A DNA stretch of 52,903 bases from Streptomyces hayashii (GCF_024539815.1 NZ_JAHHIU010000110.1:1-52903); one strand, 5' to 3'. Counted from the first letter of the stretch, positions 15,325 through 24,686 are shown. Numbers and translations: made by a program. Notes: a model not told the origin generated them from the sequence alone.

Positions 15325-17940
15325 TCAGTCCAGCACCGGCAGCAGTTCCGGCAGATGCCCGTCCGACGCCGACGCGGCCCGCTGCCGTTCCTCGGGCACC
15401 TCCCCGTACAGCGTCGTGCGCGGCCGTGCCGGGCGGCCCGCCGCGGCCGCGACGGCGATCAGGTCCTTGACCGACTTGTAGGAGCCGTAGGACGAGCCCG
15501 CCATCCGCGAGATCGTCTCCTCCATCAGCGTGCCGCCCAGGTCGTTGGCCCCCGAGCGGAGCATCTCCGCGGCGCCCTCGGTGCCCAGCTTGACCCAGCT
15601 GGTCTGGATGTTGGGGATGTGCGGGTGCAGCAGGAGGCGGGCCATCGCCGTCACCGCCCGGTTGTCCCGCATCGTCGGGCCGGGACGGGAGATGCCCGCC
15701 AGGTACACCGGCGCGTTGGTGTGGATGAAGGGCAGGGTGACGAACTCCGTGAAGCCGCCGGTGCGTTGCTGGATGCCGGCGAGGGTGCGCAGATGCCCCA
15801 GCCAGTGGCGGGGCTGGTCGACGTGGCCGTACATCATCGTCGAGGACGACCGGATCCCGACCTCGTGCGCCGTCGTGACGACCTCGATCCAGGTCGCCGT
15901 CGGCAGCTTGCCCTTGGTCAGCACCCAGCGGACCTCGTCGTCCAGGATCTCCGCCGCCGTGCCGGGGATGGAGTCGAGCCCCGCCTCCTTCGCAGCGATC
16001 AGCCACTCGCGGATCGACAGGCCGGTGCGGGTCGCGCCGTTGACCACCTCCATCGGCGAGAAGGCGTGCACGTGCATGCCGGGGACGCGCTCCTTCACCG
16101 CCTTGGCGATGTCGAAGTAGGCCGTGCCGGGCAGGTCCGGGTGGATGCCGCCCTGCATGCAGACCTCCACCGCGCCCAGCTCCCACGCCTGCTGCGCGCG
16201 GTCGGCGACCTGGTCGAGGGAGAGGGTGTAGGCGTCGGCGTCGGTGCGGCGCTGGGCGAAGGCGCAGAACCGGCAGCCCGTGTAGCAGACGTTGGTGAAG
16301 TTGATGTTCCTGGTGACGATGTACGTGACGTCGTCGCCGACGGCGGCGCGGCGGACGTCGTCCGCGATGCGGGTCAGGGCGTCCAGGGCCGGGCCGTCCG
16401 CGTGGAGCAGGGCGAGGGCCTCGTCGTCGGTGAGCCTCGTCGGGTCGTCGGCGGCCGTCGTGAGGGCCTGGCGCACGTCGGTGTCGATGCGCTCCGGGAC
16501 CATGCCGGGGGCGGCGGCCTCGCGCAGGGCGGCCCAGTCGCCGTACACCTCGTCGAAGTCGTCGCGCCGGTCGGAGGTGCGGCCCTCGGTGTCGATGGTG
16601 CGGTGCAGGTCGGTACGGCCGGACGGCACGAACACCTCCTCCGGCTCCTGCCAGGGGCGGCCCTCGACGACGGCGTCCGGCAGGGCGAGTCCCGTGTCCG
16701 GGTCGGCCAGCGCGCGCACGTGCGGCAGCAGCCGCGGGTCCAGCCAGGGCTCTCCGCGCCCCACGAACTCCGGGTACACGCAGAGCCGCTCGCGCAGCTC
16801 GAAGCCTGCCGCGGCGGACTTCTCCGCGAGTTCCTCGATCTGCGGCCAGGGGCGCTCGGGGTTGACGTGGTCGATGGTGAGCGGGGACACCCCGCCCCAG
16901 TCGTCGACACCGGCCCCGATCAGCCGCCCGTACTCGCTGTCGACGAGGTTGGGCGGAGCCTGGAGGCAGGCGGAGGGGCCCATGATGTGGCGGGCGACGG
17001 CGACCGTGGCGACGAGCTCGTCGAGTTCCGCGTCCGGCATCCCGCGCATCGCGGTGTCCGGCTTGGCGCGGAAGTTCTGGATGATCAGCTCCTGGATCCC
17101 GTGGTAGGCGCGGGAGACCTTGCGCAGCGCGAACAGCGACTCGGCCCGCTCCTCGTACGTCTCGCCGATGCCGATCAGGAGCCCCGAGGTGAAGGGGACG
17201 GAGGAGCGGCCGGCGTCCTCCAGGACGCGCAGGCGGACGGCGGGCTCCTTGTCCGGGGAGCCGTGGTGCGGTCCGCCGGGCTCGGACCACAGCCGGGTCG
17301 CGGTGGTCTCCAGCATCATGCCCATGCTGGGCGCGACGGGCTTCAGCCGCTGGAAGTCGGTCCAGGACATCACGCCGGGGTTGAGGTGCGGGAGCAGCCC
17401 CGTCTCCTCCAGGATGCGGATGGAGACGGCGCGGACATAGGCGATGGTGTCGTCGTAGCCGTGCGCGTCGAGCCACTCCCGGGCCTCGGGCCATCGCTCC
17501 TCCGGCTTGTCGCCGAGGGTGATGAGGGCTTCCTTGCAGCCGAGGGCCGCGCCCTTGCGGGCGATGTCGAGCACCTCGTCGGGCGACATGAACATCCCGT
17601 GTCCGGCGCGGCGGAGCTTGCCGGGCACGGTCACGAAGGTGCAGTAGTGGCACTTGTCACGGCACAGCCGGGTGAGGGGGATGAAGACGCTCTTCGAGTA
17701 CGTGATGACGCCGGGCCGGCCGGCCGCCTCCAGGCCGGCGTCCCGCACCCGGGCGGCGGAGGCGGCGAGGTCCCTCAGAGCCTCGCCGCGCGCCTGGAGC
17801 AGCACGGCCGCCTCGCCGACGTCGAGGGCGACGCCGTCGCGGGCCCGTTTGAGAGCGCGCCGCATGGAGTTCTCGGTGGGGCCGCCGGACGGGCCGGGGG
17901 TCTGGCCGGGGCCGGTACCGGAGCTCGCGGGAGTCGTCAT
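15325..17940 (-). CDS. fbiC: FO synthase (fused CofG/CofH radical SAM enzyme)
   Basis: The 871-residue protein joins two radical SAM enzymes that build the deazaflavin chromophore FO from a pyrimidine precursor and tyrosine, the first committed step to coenzyme F420. The N-terminal half is CofG-like, with a CRDKCHYC cluster motif (Cys93, 97, 100). The C-terminal half is CofH-like, with CYTGCRFC (Cys552, 556, 559) preceded by TRNINFTNV. Such fusions are standard in actinobacteria, and the length is normal. No good ribosome site precedes the ATG, so the mRNA may be leaderless. An LLM oxidoreductase gene lies just upstream on the same strand, and other likely F420 users are nearby. Confidence 0.97.
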   Translation of the reverse strand: MTTPASSGTGPGQTPGPSGGPTENSMRRALKRARDGVALDVGEAAVLLQARGEALRDLAASAARVRDAGLEAAGRPGVITYSKSVFIPLTRLCRDKCHYCTFVTVPGKLRRAGHGMFMSPDEVLDIARKGAALGCKEALITLGDKPEERWPEAREWLDAHGYDDTIAYVRAVSIRILEETGLLPHLNPGVMSWTDFQRLKPVAPSMGMMLETTATRLWSEPGGPHHGSPDKEPAVRLRVLEDAGRSSVPFTSGLLIGIGETYEERAESLFALRKVSRAYHGIQELIIQNFRAKPDTAMRGMPDAELDELVATVAVARHIMGPSACLQAPPNLVDSEYGRLIGAGVDDWGGVSPLTIDHVNPERPWPQIEELAEKSAAAGFELRERLCVYPEFVGRGEPWLDPRLLPHVRALADPDTGLALPDAVVEGRPWQEPEEVFVPSGRTDLHRTIDTEGRTSDRRDDFDEVYGDWAALREAAAPGMVPERIDTDVRQALTTAADDPTRLTDDEALALLHADGPALDALTRIADDVRRAAVGDDVTYIVTRNINFTNVCYTGCRFCAFAQRRTDADAYTLSLDQVADRAQQAWELGAVEVCMQGGIHPDLPGTAYFDIAKAVKERVPGMHVHAFSPMEVVNGATRTGLSIREWLIAAKEAGLDSIPGTAAEILDDEVRWVLTKGKLPTATWIEVVTTAHEVGIRSSSTMMYGHVDQPRHWLGHLRTLAGIQQRTGGFTEFVTLPFIHTNAPVYLAGISRPGPTMRDNRAVTAMARLLLHPHIPNIQTSWVKLGTEGAAEMLRSGANDLGGTLMEETISRMAGSSYGSYKSVKDLIAVAAAAGRPARPRTTLYGEVPEERQRAASASDGHLPELLPVLD

Positions 17941-17996
17941 CCTTCGAGCATACGATCACGTTTTCCGAGCTTGGGGCGCGCCCTGAGGCGGGCGGC

Positions 17997-18842
17997 CTAC
18001 AGGAAGGGGGCGAACCCGTCGAGGAGCCCGAGCACCTCCGCCTCGCCCGCCGGCGGCAGCTGCACCACGACCTCCTCGATGCCGAGCTCCGCGTAGTGCG
18101 CGAGCTTGCCCGGGGACGGGTGGACGGCGTACGGCACGATCTGCAGGGCGGACGGGTCGCGGCCGGCGTCCGCCCAGGCGGAGCGCAGCACGGGCAGCGA
18201 CTCGGAGAGGCCGCGTCCGCCGATCGGCAGCCAGCCGTCGGCGTACTCGCAGATGTGCGCGAACAGCTTGGGGCCGGCGGCCCCGCCGATCAGGGTGCGG
18301 GGGCCGGTGACGGGGCCGCGCGGCTTCTGCACGGGCTTGGGGTATGCCGTGCTGGCGCGCACGCTCCCGAACTCGCCCTCGTACGGGGTCGGTTCGTCCG
18401 CCCACAGTGCCTGCATCAGCCGCATCCGGTCGCGGACCAGCTCGCGCCGGGTCCGCCAGTGCACGCCGTGGTCGGCGGCCTCCTCGACGTTCCACCCGTA
18501 GCCGAGGCCGAGGGTGAGCCGTCCGCCGGAGAGGTGGTCCACGGTCGCGATCTGCTTGGCCAGGTCGATCGGGTCGTGCTGGGCGACGAGCGTGATGCCG
18601 GTGCCGAGTCCGAGCGTCTGCGTCACGGCCGCCGCCTGCCCGAGGGCGACGAAGGGGTCGAGGGTGCGGCCGTACTCGCGGGGCAGCTCGCCGCCTGCGG
18701 GGTAGGGGGTGGTCCGCTCGACCGGGATGTGCGTGTGCTCGGGCAGATAGAGCCCGGCGAACCCGCGTTCCTCCAGCTCACGGGCGAGGCGGGTGGGGGT
18801 GATCGTCTCGTCGGTGAGGAAGATCGTGACGGCGATGCGCAT
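17997..18842 (-). CDS. LLM-class F420-dependent oxidoreductase
   Basis: The 281-residue luciferase-like TIM-barrel enzyme starts MRIAVTIFLTDETI at ATG 18842 behind AAAGGG. Family features are GFAGLYLPEHTHIPV, the QIATVDHLSGGRLTLGLGYG motif (the classic LLM F420/FMN-binding segment), and a C-terminal barrel strand set ending GFAPFL. Such enzymes transfer hydride between reduced F420 and an organic substrate. The gene is 56 nt upstream of fbiC on the same strand, so co-transcription with the cofactor gene is plausible. The substrate is unknown. Confidence 0.88.
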   Translation of the reverse strand: MRIAVTIFLTDETITPTRLARELEERGFAGLYLPEHTHIPVERTTPYPAGGELPREYGRTLDPFVALGQAAAVTQTLGLGTGITLVAQHDPIDLAKQIATVDHLSGGRLTLGLGYGWNVEEAADHGVHWRTRRELVRDRMRLMQALWADEPTPYEGEFGSVRASTAYPKPVQKPRGPVTGPRTLIGGAAGPKLFAHICEYADGWLPIGGRGLSESLPVLRSAWADAGRDPSALQIVPYAVHPSPGKLAHYAELGIEEVVVQLPPAGEAEVLGLLDGFAPFL

Positions 18843-18932
18843 GGGCGGCCCTTTCACTGCGTACGGCTCGGTCGACGGCGTCGGCGCGGACGACGCCCTC
18901 ATCTGTACCGGGAGACGGGGCATGTGTCCATA

Positions 18933-18944
18933 CCGACTGGTCGG
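18933..18944. promoter_or_regulatory. CCGAC-TG-GTCGG palindrome upstream of the LLM gene
   Basis: A perfect 12-bp palindrome, inside a looser ATACCGAC...GTCGGCAT symmetry, lies about 90 nt ahead of the LLM start and after the lipoprotein stop. The shape is like TetR-family operators. It differs from the CTGACG sites and may belong to another regulator. Confidence 0.35.
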
Positions 18945-18998
18945 CATCGACTTCGGAACGCGCCGGGGCGGGGGCCGGGCCGGGCAACCCGCGCCTCG

Positions 18999-19457
18999 TC
19001 AGCGCACGGTGACCCGGTAGGTAATGCGCTCCGGCTCGGGCGGCGGGGTCGAGGACGGGGACGGGCTCGCGCCGCCGCCGCAGGCTGCCGTCCGCGCCGT
19101 GGGGAAGGTGCAGTGCAGCAGCACGATGCGGGTGCTGCCCTTGCCCGTGGCCTCGAAGGTGAGGACGAGCGTGCCTCCGCCGCCGACCGACTTCCCGCCG
19201 TCGGCGGACTCGTAGCGCCGGCCGGCGGTGCGGACCACCGAGGCGTCCGGCTGCGGAGCGACGACGGACCAGTGCTCGCGGGTGGACCCGTTCTCCGGAA
19301 CGGAGAGGGTGAAGCGCTCGCCGACCTCGGCGGTGATGCTGGTGTCCTGCGTCGGATGGCTGGTGGGCGGGTCCGCGTCGGAGCCCGATGCACAGCCCGT
19401 CATCAGCGTGACGGCGCACAGCACCGCTCCCGCGCTCCTGTTCGACCAGACGGCCAT
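18999..19457 (-). CDS. Lipoprotein with chagasin-like (inhibitor I42) domain
   Basis: The 152-residue protein starts at ATG 19457 behind GGGGGAG. It has a lipoprotein signal peptide ending LMTGC, with Cys22 as the lipidation site. The mature part is beta-rich: TSITAEVGERFTLSVPENGS, REHWSVV, VGGGGTLVLTFEATGKGST and RIVLLHCTFP. The order (a GERFTLSLPEN-type strand, then a glycine-rich loop before a strand ending in Phe, then a strand ending near an RPW-like position) fits the chagasin family of cysteine-protease inhibitors, but loop residues differ. An extracytoplasmic protease-inhibitor or binding role is inference. It is divergent from the Ddn-like gene. Confidence 0.7.
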   Translation of the reverse strand: MAVWSNRSAGAVLCAVTLMTGCASGSDADPPTSHPTQDTSITAEVGERFTLSVPENGSTREHWSVVAPQPDASVVRTAGRRYESADGGKSVGGGGTLVLTFEATGKGSTRIVLLHCTFPTARTAACGGGASPSPSSTPPPEPERITYRVTVR

Positions 19458-19637
19458 CGGCTCCCCCGTTTCGATCTTGATCGCGGGGAGGCTAGCACCC
19501 GCCCGACGGCCCGGGCCCGCCCGCCCCGGCCGGGCGGCCGAAGGCAGTCGTGCGTGGGGCCGCCCGCTTCCGTCGCGCCGAACGCCGTCGGGGAGCATGG
19601 ACGCAACAAACCTGTCCGCGAAGGAGCCCCACGGATC

Positions 19638-20033
19638 ATGGCCCGTTCCAGCGACCTCCGTTTCCGTGCGACGACCGCCTTCCAGCGGTACCTCGCCAAC
19701 CCCCTGACGCGCCGGCTGCCGTTCCACACGCTCCTGGAGACCACCGGCCGCACCTCCGGCCGGCCACGGCGCACCCCGCTGGGCGGCCGCCGGGTCGGCG
19801 ACACGTTCTGGCTGGTCTCGGAGTTCGGGGAACGGTCCCAGTACGTCCGCAACATCCAGGCCGACCCACGGGTGCGGGTGCGCATCGGGGGCCGGTGGCA
19901 CGCCGGGACGGCCCACCTGATGCCCGAGGACGACCCGGTCGCCCGTCTGCGCACCCTCCCCCGCGCCAACAGCACGGCGGTACGCGCGCTCGGAACGGGG
20001 CTGCTCACGGTGCGGGTGGACCTGGAGAGGTGA
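19638..20033 (+). CDS. Ddn-like deazaflavin (F420)-dependent nitroreductase family protein
   Basis: The 131-residue split beta-barrel protein starts at ATG 19638; AAGGAG lies about 12 nt upstream. The family pattern is clear: LLETTGRTSGRPRRTPLGG near the N-terminus, GDTFWLVSEFG, then YVRNIQADPRVRVRIGGRWHAG. Mycobacterial Ddn uses reduced F420 to reduce quinones and nitroimidazoles. This gene lies 1.7 kb from fbiC. Its native substrate is unknown. The stop codon overlaps a short TGACGATCGTCA palindrome that I do not count as an operator. Confidence 0.88.
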   Translation: MARSSDLRFRATTAFQRYLANPLTRRLPFHTLLETTGRTSGRPRRTPLGGRRVGDTFWLVSEFGERSQYVRNIQADPRVRVRIGGRWHAGTAHLMPEDDPVARLRTLPRANSTAVRALGTGLLTVRVDLER

Positions 20034-20102
20034 CGATCGTCAGGGGAGCGGCTCAGGGAAGCCGTCGAGGCCGAGTGCGTGCGTGCCCCCGTCCGGCCGG
20101 GC

Positions 20103-21566
20103 TCACCCCGGCCAGACGATCGCCTGCACCTCGCTGTAGGCGTGCAGCGCGTACGAGCCGACGTCGCGGCCGACCCCGCTCCTCTTGAAGCCCCCGAACG
20201 GCGCTTCCATGTTGCGGCCGACGGTGTTGACGCCTACGCCGCCGGCCCGCAGCCGCCGGGCCACGCGGAAGGCGCGGGCCACGTCGCCCGACCAGACGTA
20301 GTCGATGAGGCCGTAGTCGCTGTCGTTGGCCAGGGCGACGCCCTCCTCCTCGTCGTCGAAGGGGACGACGACGACCACCGGGCCGAAGATCTCCTCGCGC
20401 GCCACCCGCATGTCGTTGGTGCAGTCCGCGAGCAGGGTCGGCGCGACGTAGAAGCCCCGCTCCGCCGGGGGGCGTTCGCCGCCCGCCACCAGCACCGCGC
20501 CCTCCTTGCGGCCCAGTTCGACGTACGACTCCACCCGGTCCCGGTGCGCGGCCGAGATCACCGGGCCGACCACCGTGTCCGCCTCCGCCGGGTCGCCGAC
20601 CTTCAACCGGCGTGCGTAGAAGGCGAGTTGCTCGACCAGTCGGTCGTACACCCCCCGCTGCGCCAGCACCCGCGTCGGCGCCGTGCAGATCTGGCCGCTG
20701 TAGAAGGAGAACGTGGTGCCGATGCCGGCCACCGCCGAGGCCACGTCCGCGTCGTCGAGGACGACCGCCGCGCCCTTGCCGCCCAGCTCCATCAGCTGGC
20801 GTTTCATCTGCCGCCCGCACACCTCGGCGATGCGCTGCCCGACGGCGGTCGAACCGGTGAAGCTCACCATGTCGACGTCCGGCGACGACACGGCCGTCTC
20901 GCCGATCCCGACGGCCCGGCCCGAGACGACGTTCACCACCCCGCGCGGCACGCCCGCCTCCTCCAGCGCCTCCGCCATCCGGTAGACGGACAGCGGGTCC
21001 TGCGGGGCGGGTTTGACCACCACCGTGTTGCCCATCGCCAGGGCGGGGGCGACCTTCCCGGCCGGGTTCGCCCACGGGTTGTTGTAGGAGGTGACGCAGG
21101 TGACGACGCCGACGGGCTGGCGGACGGCCAGCGCGCCCATCACGCCGGCCCTCCCCATCGGACCCGCCTCGTTGATCTGCGGCGGGACCGGCCACTCGGC
21201 GGGCTCCACGCGCGCGTAGCGGCGCAAGCGGGCCGCGGCCACCCCGACCTGCATGCCGCGCGCCGTCCCGGTCGTCGCGCCCGTCTCCGCCCGGGCCAGC
21301 TCGGCGTAGGGCAGCAGCCGGGCCCGCACGATGTCGGCCGCGCGGCCGAGGATCGCCGCGCGCTCCTCCGGCGCGGTGCGCGACCACGGGCCGAACGCCT
21401 CGCGAGCCGCCGCGCAGGCCGCCCGCACCTGGTCCTGCGAGGCCTCCGGCGCCCAGCCGACGGTCCCCTCGGTCGCCGGGTCGACGACCTCGTAGCGCCC
21501 GGCGTCGGGCTCCACCCAGGCGCCGCCGACGAACAGCCGCTGCCCGTCGGCCGGTTCCCGGTTCAT
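20103..21566 (-). CDS. Aldehyde dehydrogenase family protein
   Basis: The 487-residue NAD(P)-dependent aldehyde dehydrogenase oxidises an aldehyde to the acid. Catalytic residues are visible: Asn in SYNNPWANP (162/163), Glu260 in ELGGKGA, and the nucleophile Cys294 in GQICTAP. The cofactor glycine motif FTGSTAVG is at 236-243. The start ATG at 21566 overlaps the stop of the amidohydrolase gene (ATGA), so the two are translationally coupled, and longer in-frame readings run into that gene. The partner hydrolase suggests hydrolysis followed by aldehyde oxidation, but the substrate is unknown. No CTGACG operator precedes this operon. Confidence 0.93.
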   Translation of the reverse strand: MNREPADGQRLFVGGAWVEPDAGRYEVVDPATEGTVGWAPEASQDQVRAACAAAREAFGPWSRTAPEERAAILGRAADIVRARLLPYAELARAETGATTGTARGMQVGVAAARLRRYARVEPAEWPVPPQINEAGPMGRAGVMGALAVRQPVGVVTCVTSYNNPWANPAGKVAPALAMGNTVVVKPAPQDPLSVYRMAEALEEAGVPRGVVNVVSGRAVGIGETAVSSPDVDMVSFTGSTAVGQRIAEVCGRQMKRQLMELGGKGAAVVLDDADVASAVAGIGTTFSFYSGQICTAPTRVLAQRGVYDRLVEQLAFYARRLKVGDPAEADTVVGPVISAAHRDRVESYVELGRKEGAVLVAGGERPPAERGFYVAPTLLADCTNDMRVAREEIFGPVVVVVPFDDEEEGVALANDSDYGLIDYVWSGDVARAFRVARRLRAGGVGVNTVGRNMEAPFGGFKRSGVGRDVGSYALHAYSEVQAIVWPG

Positions 21567-23293
21567 CCGGTGCTCACCGTGCGGGTGTCCCGGCCCGAGC
21601 GCAGCACCCGGCCCGGCACGGCGCCGGTCACCACGTCGTCCCGGATGACCGCCACGCCGTTGACCCAGACGGCCCGCACCCCGATCGCCCGGGAGTCCAG
21701 CCGCGGACTGTCGCCCGGCAGGTCGTGCACCAGGGTGGCCTTGCCCGCGTCGATCCGCTCCGGGTCGAACAGGACCAGGTCCGCGTGGAAGCCCTCCTGG
21801 ATCCGGCCCCGTTCCCGCAGGCCGAACAGCCGTGCCGGGTCGTCGGTGAGCATCTTCACCGCCTGTTCCAGCCCGGCCAGTCTCCGACCGCGCAGACAGT
21901 CGCCCAGGAAGCGCGTGGTGTACGGCGCGCCGCACATGCGGTCCAGGTGCGCGCCGGCGTCGGAGCCGCCGAGCAGGACGTCCTCATGGCTCCAGGTCTG
22001 CGCGCGCAGCGCCCAGGAGTCGGGGTCGTTGTCCGTGGGCATCGGCCACAGGACCGTGCGCAGGTCGTCGGCCGCGCAGATCTCGACCAGGCAGGCGAAC
22101 GGGTCGAGGCCGCGTTCGGCGGCGATGTCCCGCACGACGCGGCCGGTGAGGCCCTCGTTGGCCGCGCTGTAGGTGTCGCCGATGACGTACCGCCCGAAGT
22201 CGGCGAGCCGCCGGAAGACGCCCGCCTCCCTGGACTCGGCCCGCCGCAGCATCTCGGCCCGCACGGCCGGGTCCCGCAGCCTCTCGACGCGCTCCGGGAC
22301 GGGCAGGTTCAGGACCTGCCCCCAGCCGGGGATCAGGTTCAGCGCGCAGAAGGTGCCCAGGGACATGTTCATCGGCGTGAGGATCGGCATGGTGAGCGCC
22401 ACGACCCTGCCGCCCGCCTTGCGGGCCCGTTCGCTCGCGGAGAGCTGCCGGGGCACCCGCTCCGGCACGGCCGCGTCGACGGTGAGGACGTTCCAGTTCA
22501 GGGGTCGTCCGGCGGCCGCGCTCATCTCGACGAACAGGTCGATCTCCGCGTCGCTGAACTGGTCCAGGCAGCCGGCGACGATGGCCTCGATCTGGGTGCC
22601 CTCGTGCTCGCCCACGGCTCGCGACAGCGCCAGCAGTTCGTCGGGAAGGGCGTGCCGGGAGGCGACCGGCCGGCCGTCGCCGTCGGAGTGGGTGGACGAC
22701 TGGGTGGTGGAGAAGCCCCACGCCCCCGCGTCCATCGCCTCGTGCAGCAGCCCGACGATCCGGTCCAGTTGTTCCCCGGTGGGCTGTCCGCCCACCGCGT
22801 CCGGGCCCATCACGTACCGGCGCAGGGCGCAGTGCCCCACCATGAAGCCCGCGTTGACGGCGATCCGCCCTTCGAGGGCGTCGAGGTACTCCCCGAAGCC
22901 GTGCCAGTTCCAGGGCGCGCCCTCTTCCAGCGCGACCAGGGACATGCCTTCGACCTTGGACATCATGCGGCGGGTGTAGTCGGCGTCCTCGGGTCGGCCG
23001 GGGTGGAGCGGCGCGAGCGTGAACCCGCAGTTCCCGGCCGCGACGGCGGTCACCCCGTGGTTGAGGGAGGGGGTGGCGTACGGGTCCCAGAAGAGCTGGG
23101 CGTCGTAGTGCGTGTGCGGGTCGACGAACCCGGGGGCGAGGACGAGTCCGGCGGCGTCCTCGGTCGTGCGCGCCTGCTCCGCGACGGTCCCGATGACGGC
23201 GACCCGCCCGCCGCGCAGGCCGACGTCGGCGACGAAGCCGGGCGCCCCCGTCCCGTCGACGACGGTCGCGCCCTTGATGACGTGGTCGAGCAT
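21563..23293 (-). CDS. Amidohydrolase-family protein (N-acyl-D-amino-acid deacylase type)
   Basis: The 576-residue metal-dependent hydrolase begins with MLDHVIKGATVVDGTGAPGF, the small beta-sandwich domain of the D-aminoacylase/dihydropyrimidinase group. GFVDPHTHYDAQLFWDP follows, where His60 and His62 bind metal. Later motifs are GHCALRRYVMG, the GGSDAGAHLD segment with the catalytic-type Asp, and the closing GADLVLFDPERID-like strand (here FHADLVLFDPE). The ATG lies behind an excellent GAGGAGGGAG site. The gene is first in a two-gene operon with the aldehyde dehydrogenase. Annotation as a D-aminoacylase is by family only. Confidence 0.9.
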   Translation of the reverse strand: MLDHVIKGATVVDGTGAPGFVADVGLRGGRVAVIGTVAEQARTTEDAAGLVLAPGFVDPHTHYDAQLFWDPYATPSLNHGVTAVAAGNCGFTLAPLHPGRPEDADYTRRMMSKVEGMSLVALEEGAPWNWHGFGEYLDALEGRIAVNAGFMVGHCALRRYVMGPDAVGGQPTGEQLDRIVGLLHEAMDAGAWGFSTTQSSTHSDGDGRPVASRHALPDELLALSRAVGEHEGTQIEAIVAGCLDQFSDAEIDLFVEMSAAAGRPLNWNVLTVDAAVPERVPRQLSASERARKAGGRVVALTMPILTPMNMSLGTFCALNLIPGWGQVLNLPVPERVERLRDPAVRAEMLRRAESREAGVFRRLADFGRYVIGDTYSAANEGLTGRVVRDIAAERGLDPFACLVEICAADDLRTVLWPMPTDNDPDSWALRAQTWSHEDVLLGGSDAGAHLDRMCGAPYTTRFLGDCLRGRRLAGLEQAVKMLTDDPARLFGLRERGRIQEGFHADLVLFDPERIDAGKATLVHDLPGDSPRLDSRAIGVRAVWVNGVAVIRDDVVTGAVPGRVLRSGRDTRTVSTG

Positions 23294-23416
23294 GAGAGCT
23301 CCCTCCTCGACTCCCCTGCGGGCAGCACCGCTCAGGGGCGCGGGGCCGAATCGATGTGCGGCCCGCCGCGTGGGCGACCGGTCACCGCCGCGGGCCGGTG
23401 GCCGCGCGACGGCCGG

Positions 23417-23442
23417 CCGGCGGGCGCGTCCGCGCCCGCCGG
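23417..23442 (-). terminator. Stem-loop terminator after the LLM gene
   Basis: CCGGCGGGCGCG (23417-23428) pairs perfectly with 23431-23442. It lies 14 nt beyond the stop of the minus-strand LLM gene and ahead of the amidohydrolase operon. Confidence 0.7.
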
Positions 23443-23455
23443 GTCCGCGACGGCG

Positions 23456-24574
23456 TCACGCGCCCTGCCGGAACCGCGTGGTCCGATGGACGGGATCCGT
23501 GTCGATCTTCGGGATCACGTGCTCCCCGATCAGCCGGATCGTCTGCAGTGTCTCCTCCTTGGGCACGCCCACCGGCAGTCCGAAGGACAGCTGGTCGGCC
23601 CCGGCCTGCTCCCACCGCTTGCACTGGCGGGTCACCTCGTCCGGGTCGCCGCAGATCAGCAGCTCCTCCTCGATGAGGAGTTCGACGAACTCGGCGTTGT
23701 ACTCGGGCAGCGTCTCCGGCCAGACCGGGAAGCCCTCGGGACGCGGGAAGGTGTCGTGGTAGCGGAACACCAGGGACGGCAGGTAGTGCAGTTCGCCCTC
23801 GACGGCGATCCGGATCGCCTCGTCGTGGGTGGGCGCGCAGATCGCCGTCGTCGTCACCATCACGTTGTCGTTGACGAAGTCGCCGATGGGCTCGGCGTTC
23901 ACGACGGCCGTCTTGTACTGGTCCAGCACCCATTCCATGTCGGACACCTTCTGGATGCTGAAGCCCAGCACCCCGAGGCCCTTCTTCGCGGCCATCGCGT
24001 ACGACGGCGGCGATCCGGCCGCGTACCACATCGCCGGGTGCGACTTCCCGTACGGCTTCGGCAGGATCTTGCGCGGCGGCAGCTGCCAGTGCTTGCCCTG
24101 GAAGCCGGCGTACTCGTCCTGGAGCCACATCTTGGGGAACTCGGCGATGGTCTCCTCCCAGATCTCCTTCGTGTGGTTCATGTCGGTGATGCCGGGGAGG
24201 AAGCCGAGGATCTCGTGGGAGCCGGCCCCGCGGCCGGAGCCGAACTCGAAGCGGTTGCCGGTGAGGTGGTCGAGCATGGCGACCTTCTCGGCGACCTTGA
24301 CCGGGTGGTTGACCTGCGCGAGCGGGTTGAAGATGCCCGAGCCGAGGTGGATGCGGTCGGTGGCGTGGGCGAGGTAGCCGAGGTAGACGTCGTTGGCGGA
24401 GAGGTGCGAGTACTCCTCCAGGAAGTGGTGCTCGGAGGCCCAGGCGTACTTGAAGCCGGACTTGTCCGCCTGGATGACGTACTCGGTCTCCTCCATCAGC
24501 GCCTTGTGCTCGGCGAGCGGGTCGGTCTCGCCGCGCTTGCCCACGTATCCCTGAACAAAGAGCCCGAATTCCAA
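23456..24574 (-). CDS. LLM-class flavin-dependent monooxygenase (luciferase-like)
   Basis: The 372-residue protein begins MEFGLFVQGYVGKRGETDPL (a TTG start; no better start in frame). Family motifs are YAWASEHHFLEEYS, the VAMLDHLTGNRFEFGSGRGA segment and PAMWYAAGSP. The C-terminal part resembles alkane/limonene-type monooxygenases of the bacterial luciferase family more than F420 reductases, so FMNH2 and O2 may be the cofactors, as in Baeyer-Villiger or alpha-hydroxylating enzymes. Two operator-like sites lie 38 and 98 nt upstream, one of them perfect. The gene follows the SDR gene in the same direction; with the operators in between, it probably has its own promoter. Confidence 0.88.
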   Translation of the reverse strand: MEFGLFVQGYVGKRGETDPLAEHKALMEETEYVIQADKSGFKYAWASEHHFLEEYSHLSANDVYLGYLAHATDRIHLGSGIFNPLAQVNHPVKVAEKVAMLDHLTGNRFEFGSGRGAGSHEILGFLPGITDMNHTKEIWEETIAEFPKMWLQDEYAGFQGKHWQLPPRKILPKPYGKSHPAMWYAAGSPPSYAMAAKKGLGVLGFSIQKVSDMEWVLDQYKTAVVNAEPIGDFVNDNVMVTTTAICAPTHDEAIRIAVEGELHYLPSLVFRYHDTFPRPEGFPVWPETLPEYNAEFVELLIEEELLICGDPDEVTRQCKRWEQAGADQLSFGLPVGVPKEETLQTIRLIGEHVIPKIDTDPVHRTTRFRQGA

Positions 24575-24611
24575 GGAGGTTCACCGTCCCCGGTTCTGAA
24601 GTCCACGATTT

Positions 24612-24626
24612 CTGACGATCCGTCAG
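24612..24626. promoter_or_regulatory. Operator B: CTGACG-ATC-CGTCAG (perfect)
   Basis: A perfect copy of the shared palindrome, extended by T/A on each side. It lies 38 nt upstream of the LLM start and 57 nt after the SDR stop. Confidence 0.75.
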
Positions 24627-24671
24627 ATCGGCTGGCCCGACTGTCGCACCCGCCGCATGGAGGGTCAATAC

Positions 24672-24686
24672 CTGACGGCCTCTCAG
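24672..24686. promoter_or_regulatory. Operator C: CTGACG-GCC-TCTCAG (two mismatches)
   Basis: A degenerate copy that overlaps the SDR stop codon, 60 bp (about six helical turns) from operator B. It could help cooperative binding or be chance. Confidence 0.35.

Noticed and set aside
15355..18096. A 913-codon open frame opposite fbiC
   Set aside because: Antisense to a firmly identified gene; composition is typical of third-position GC bias.
20031..20042. TGACGATCGTCA palindrome
   Set aside because: Arms resemble the shared operator, but the spacer is 2 bp instead of 3, it overlaps a stop codon, and it lies between converging genes with no promoter to control.
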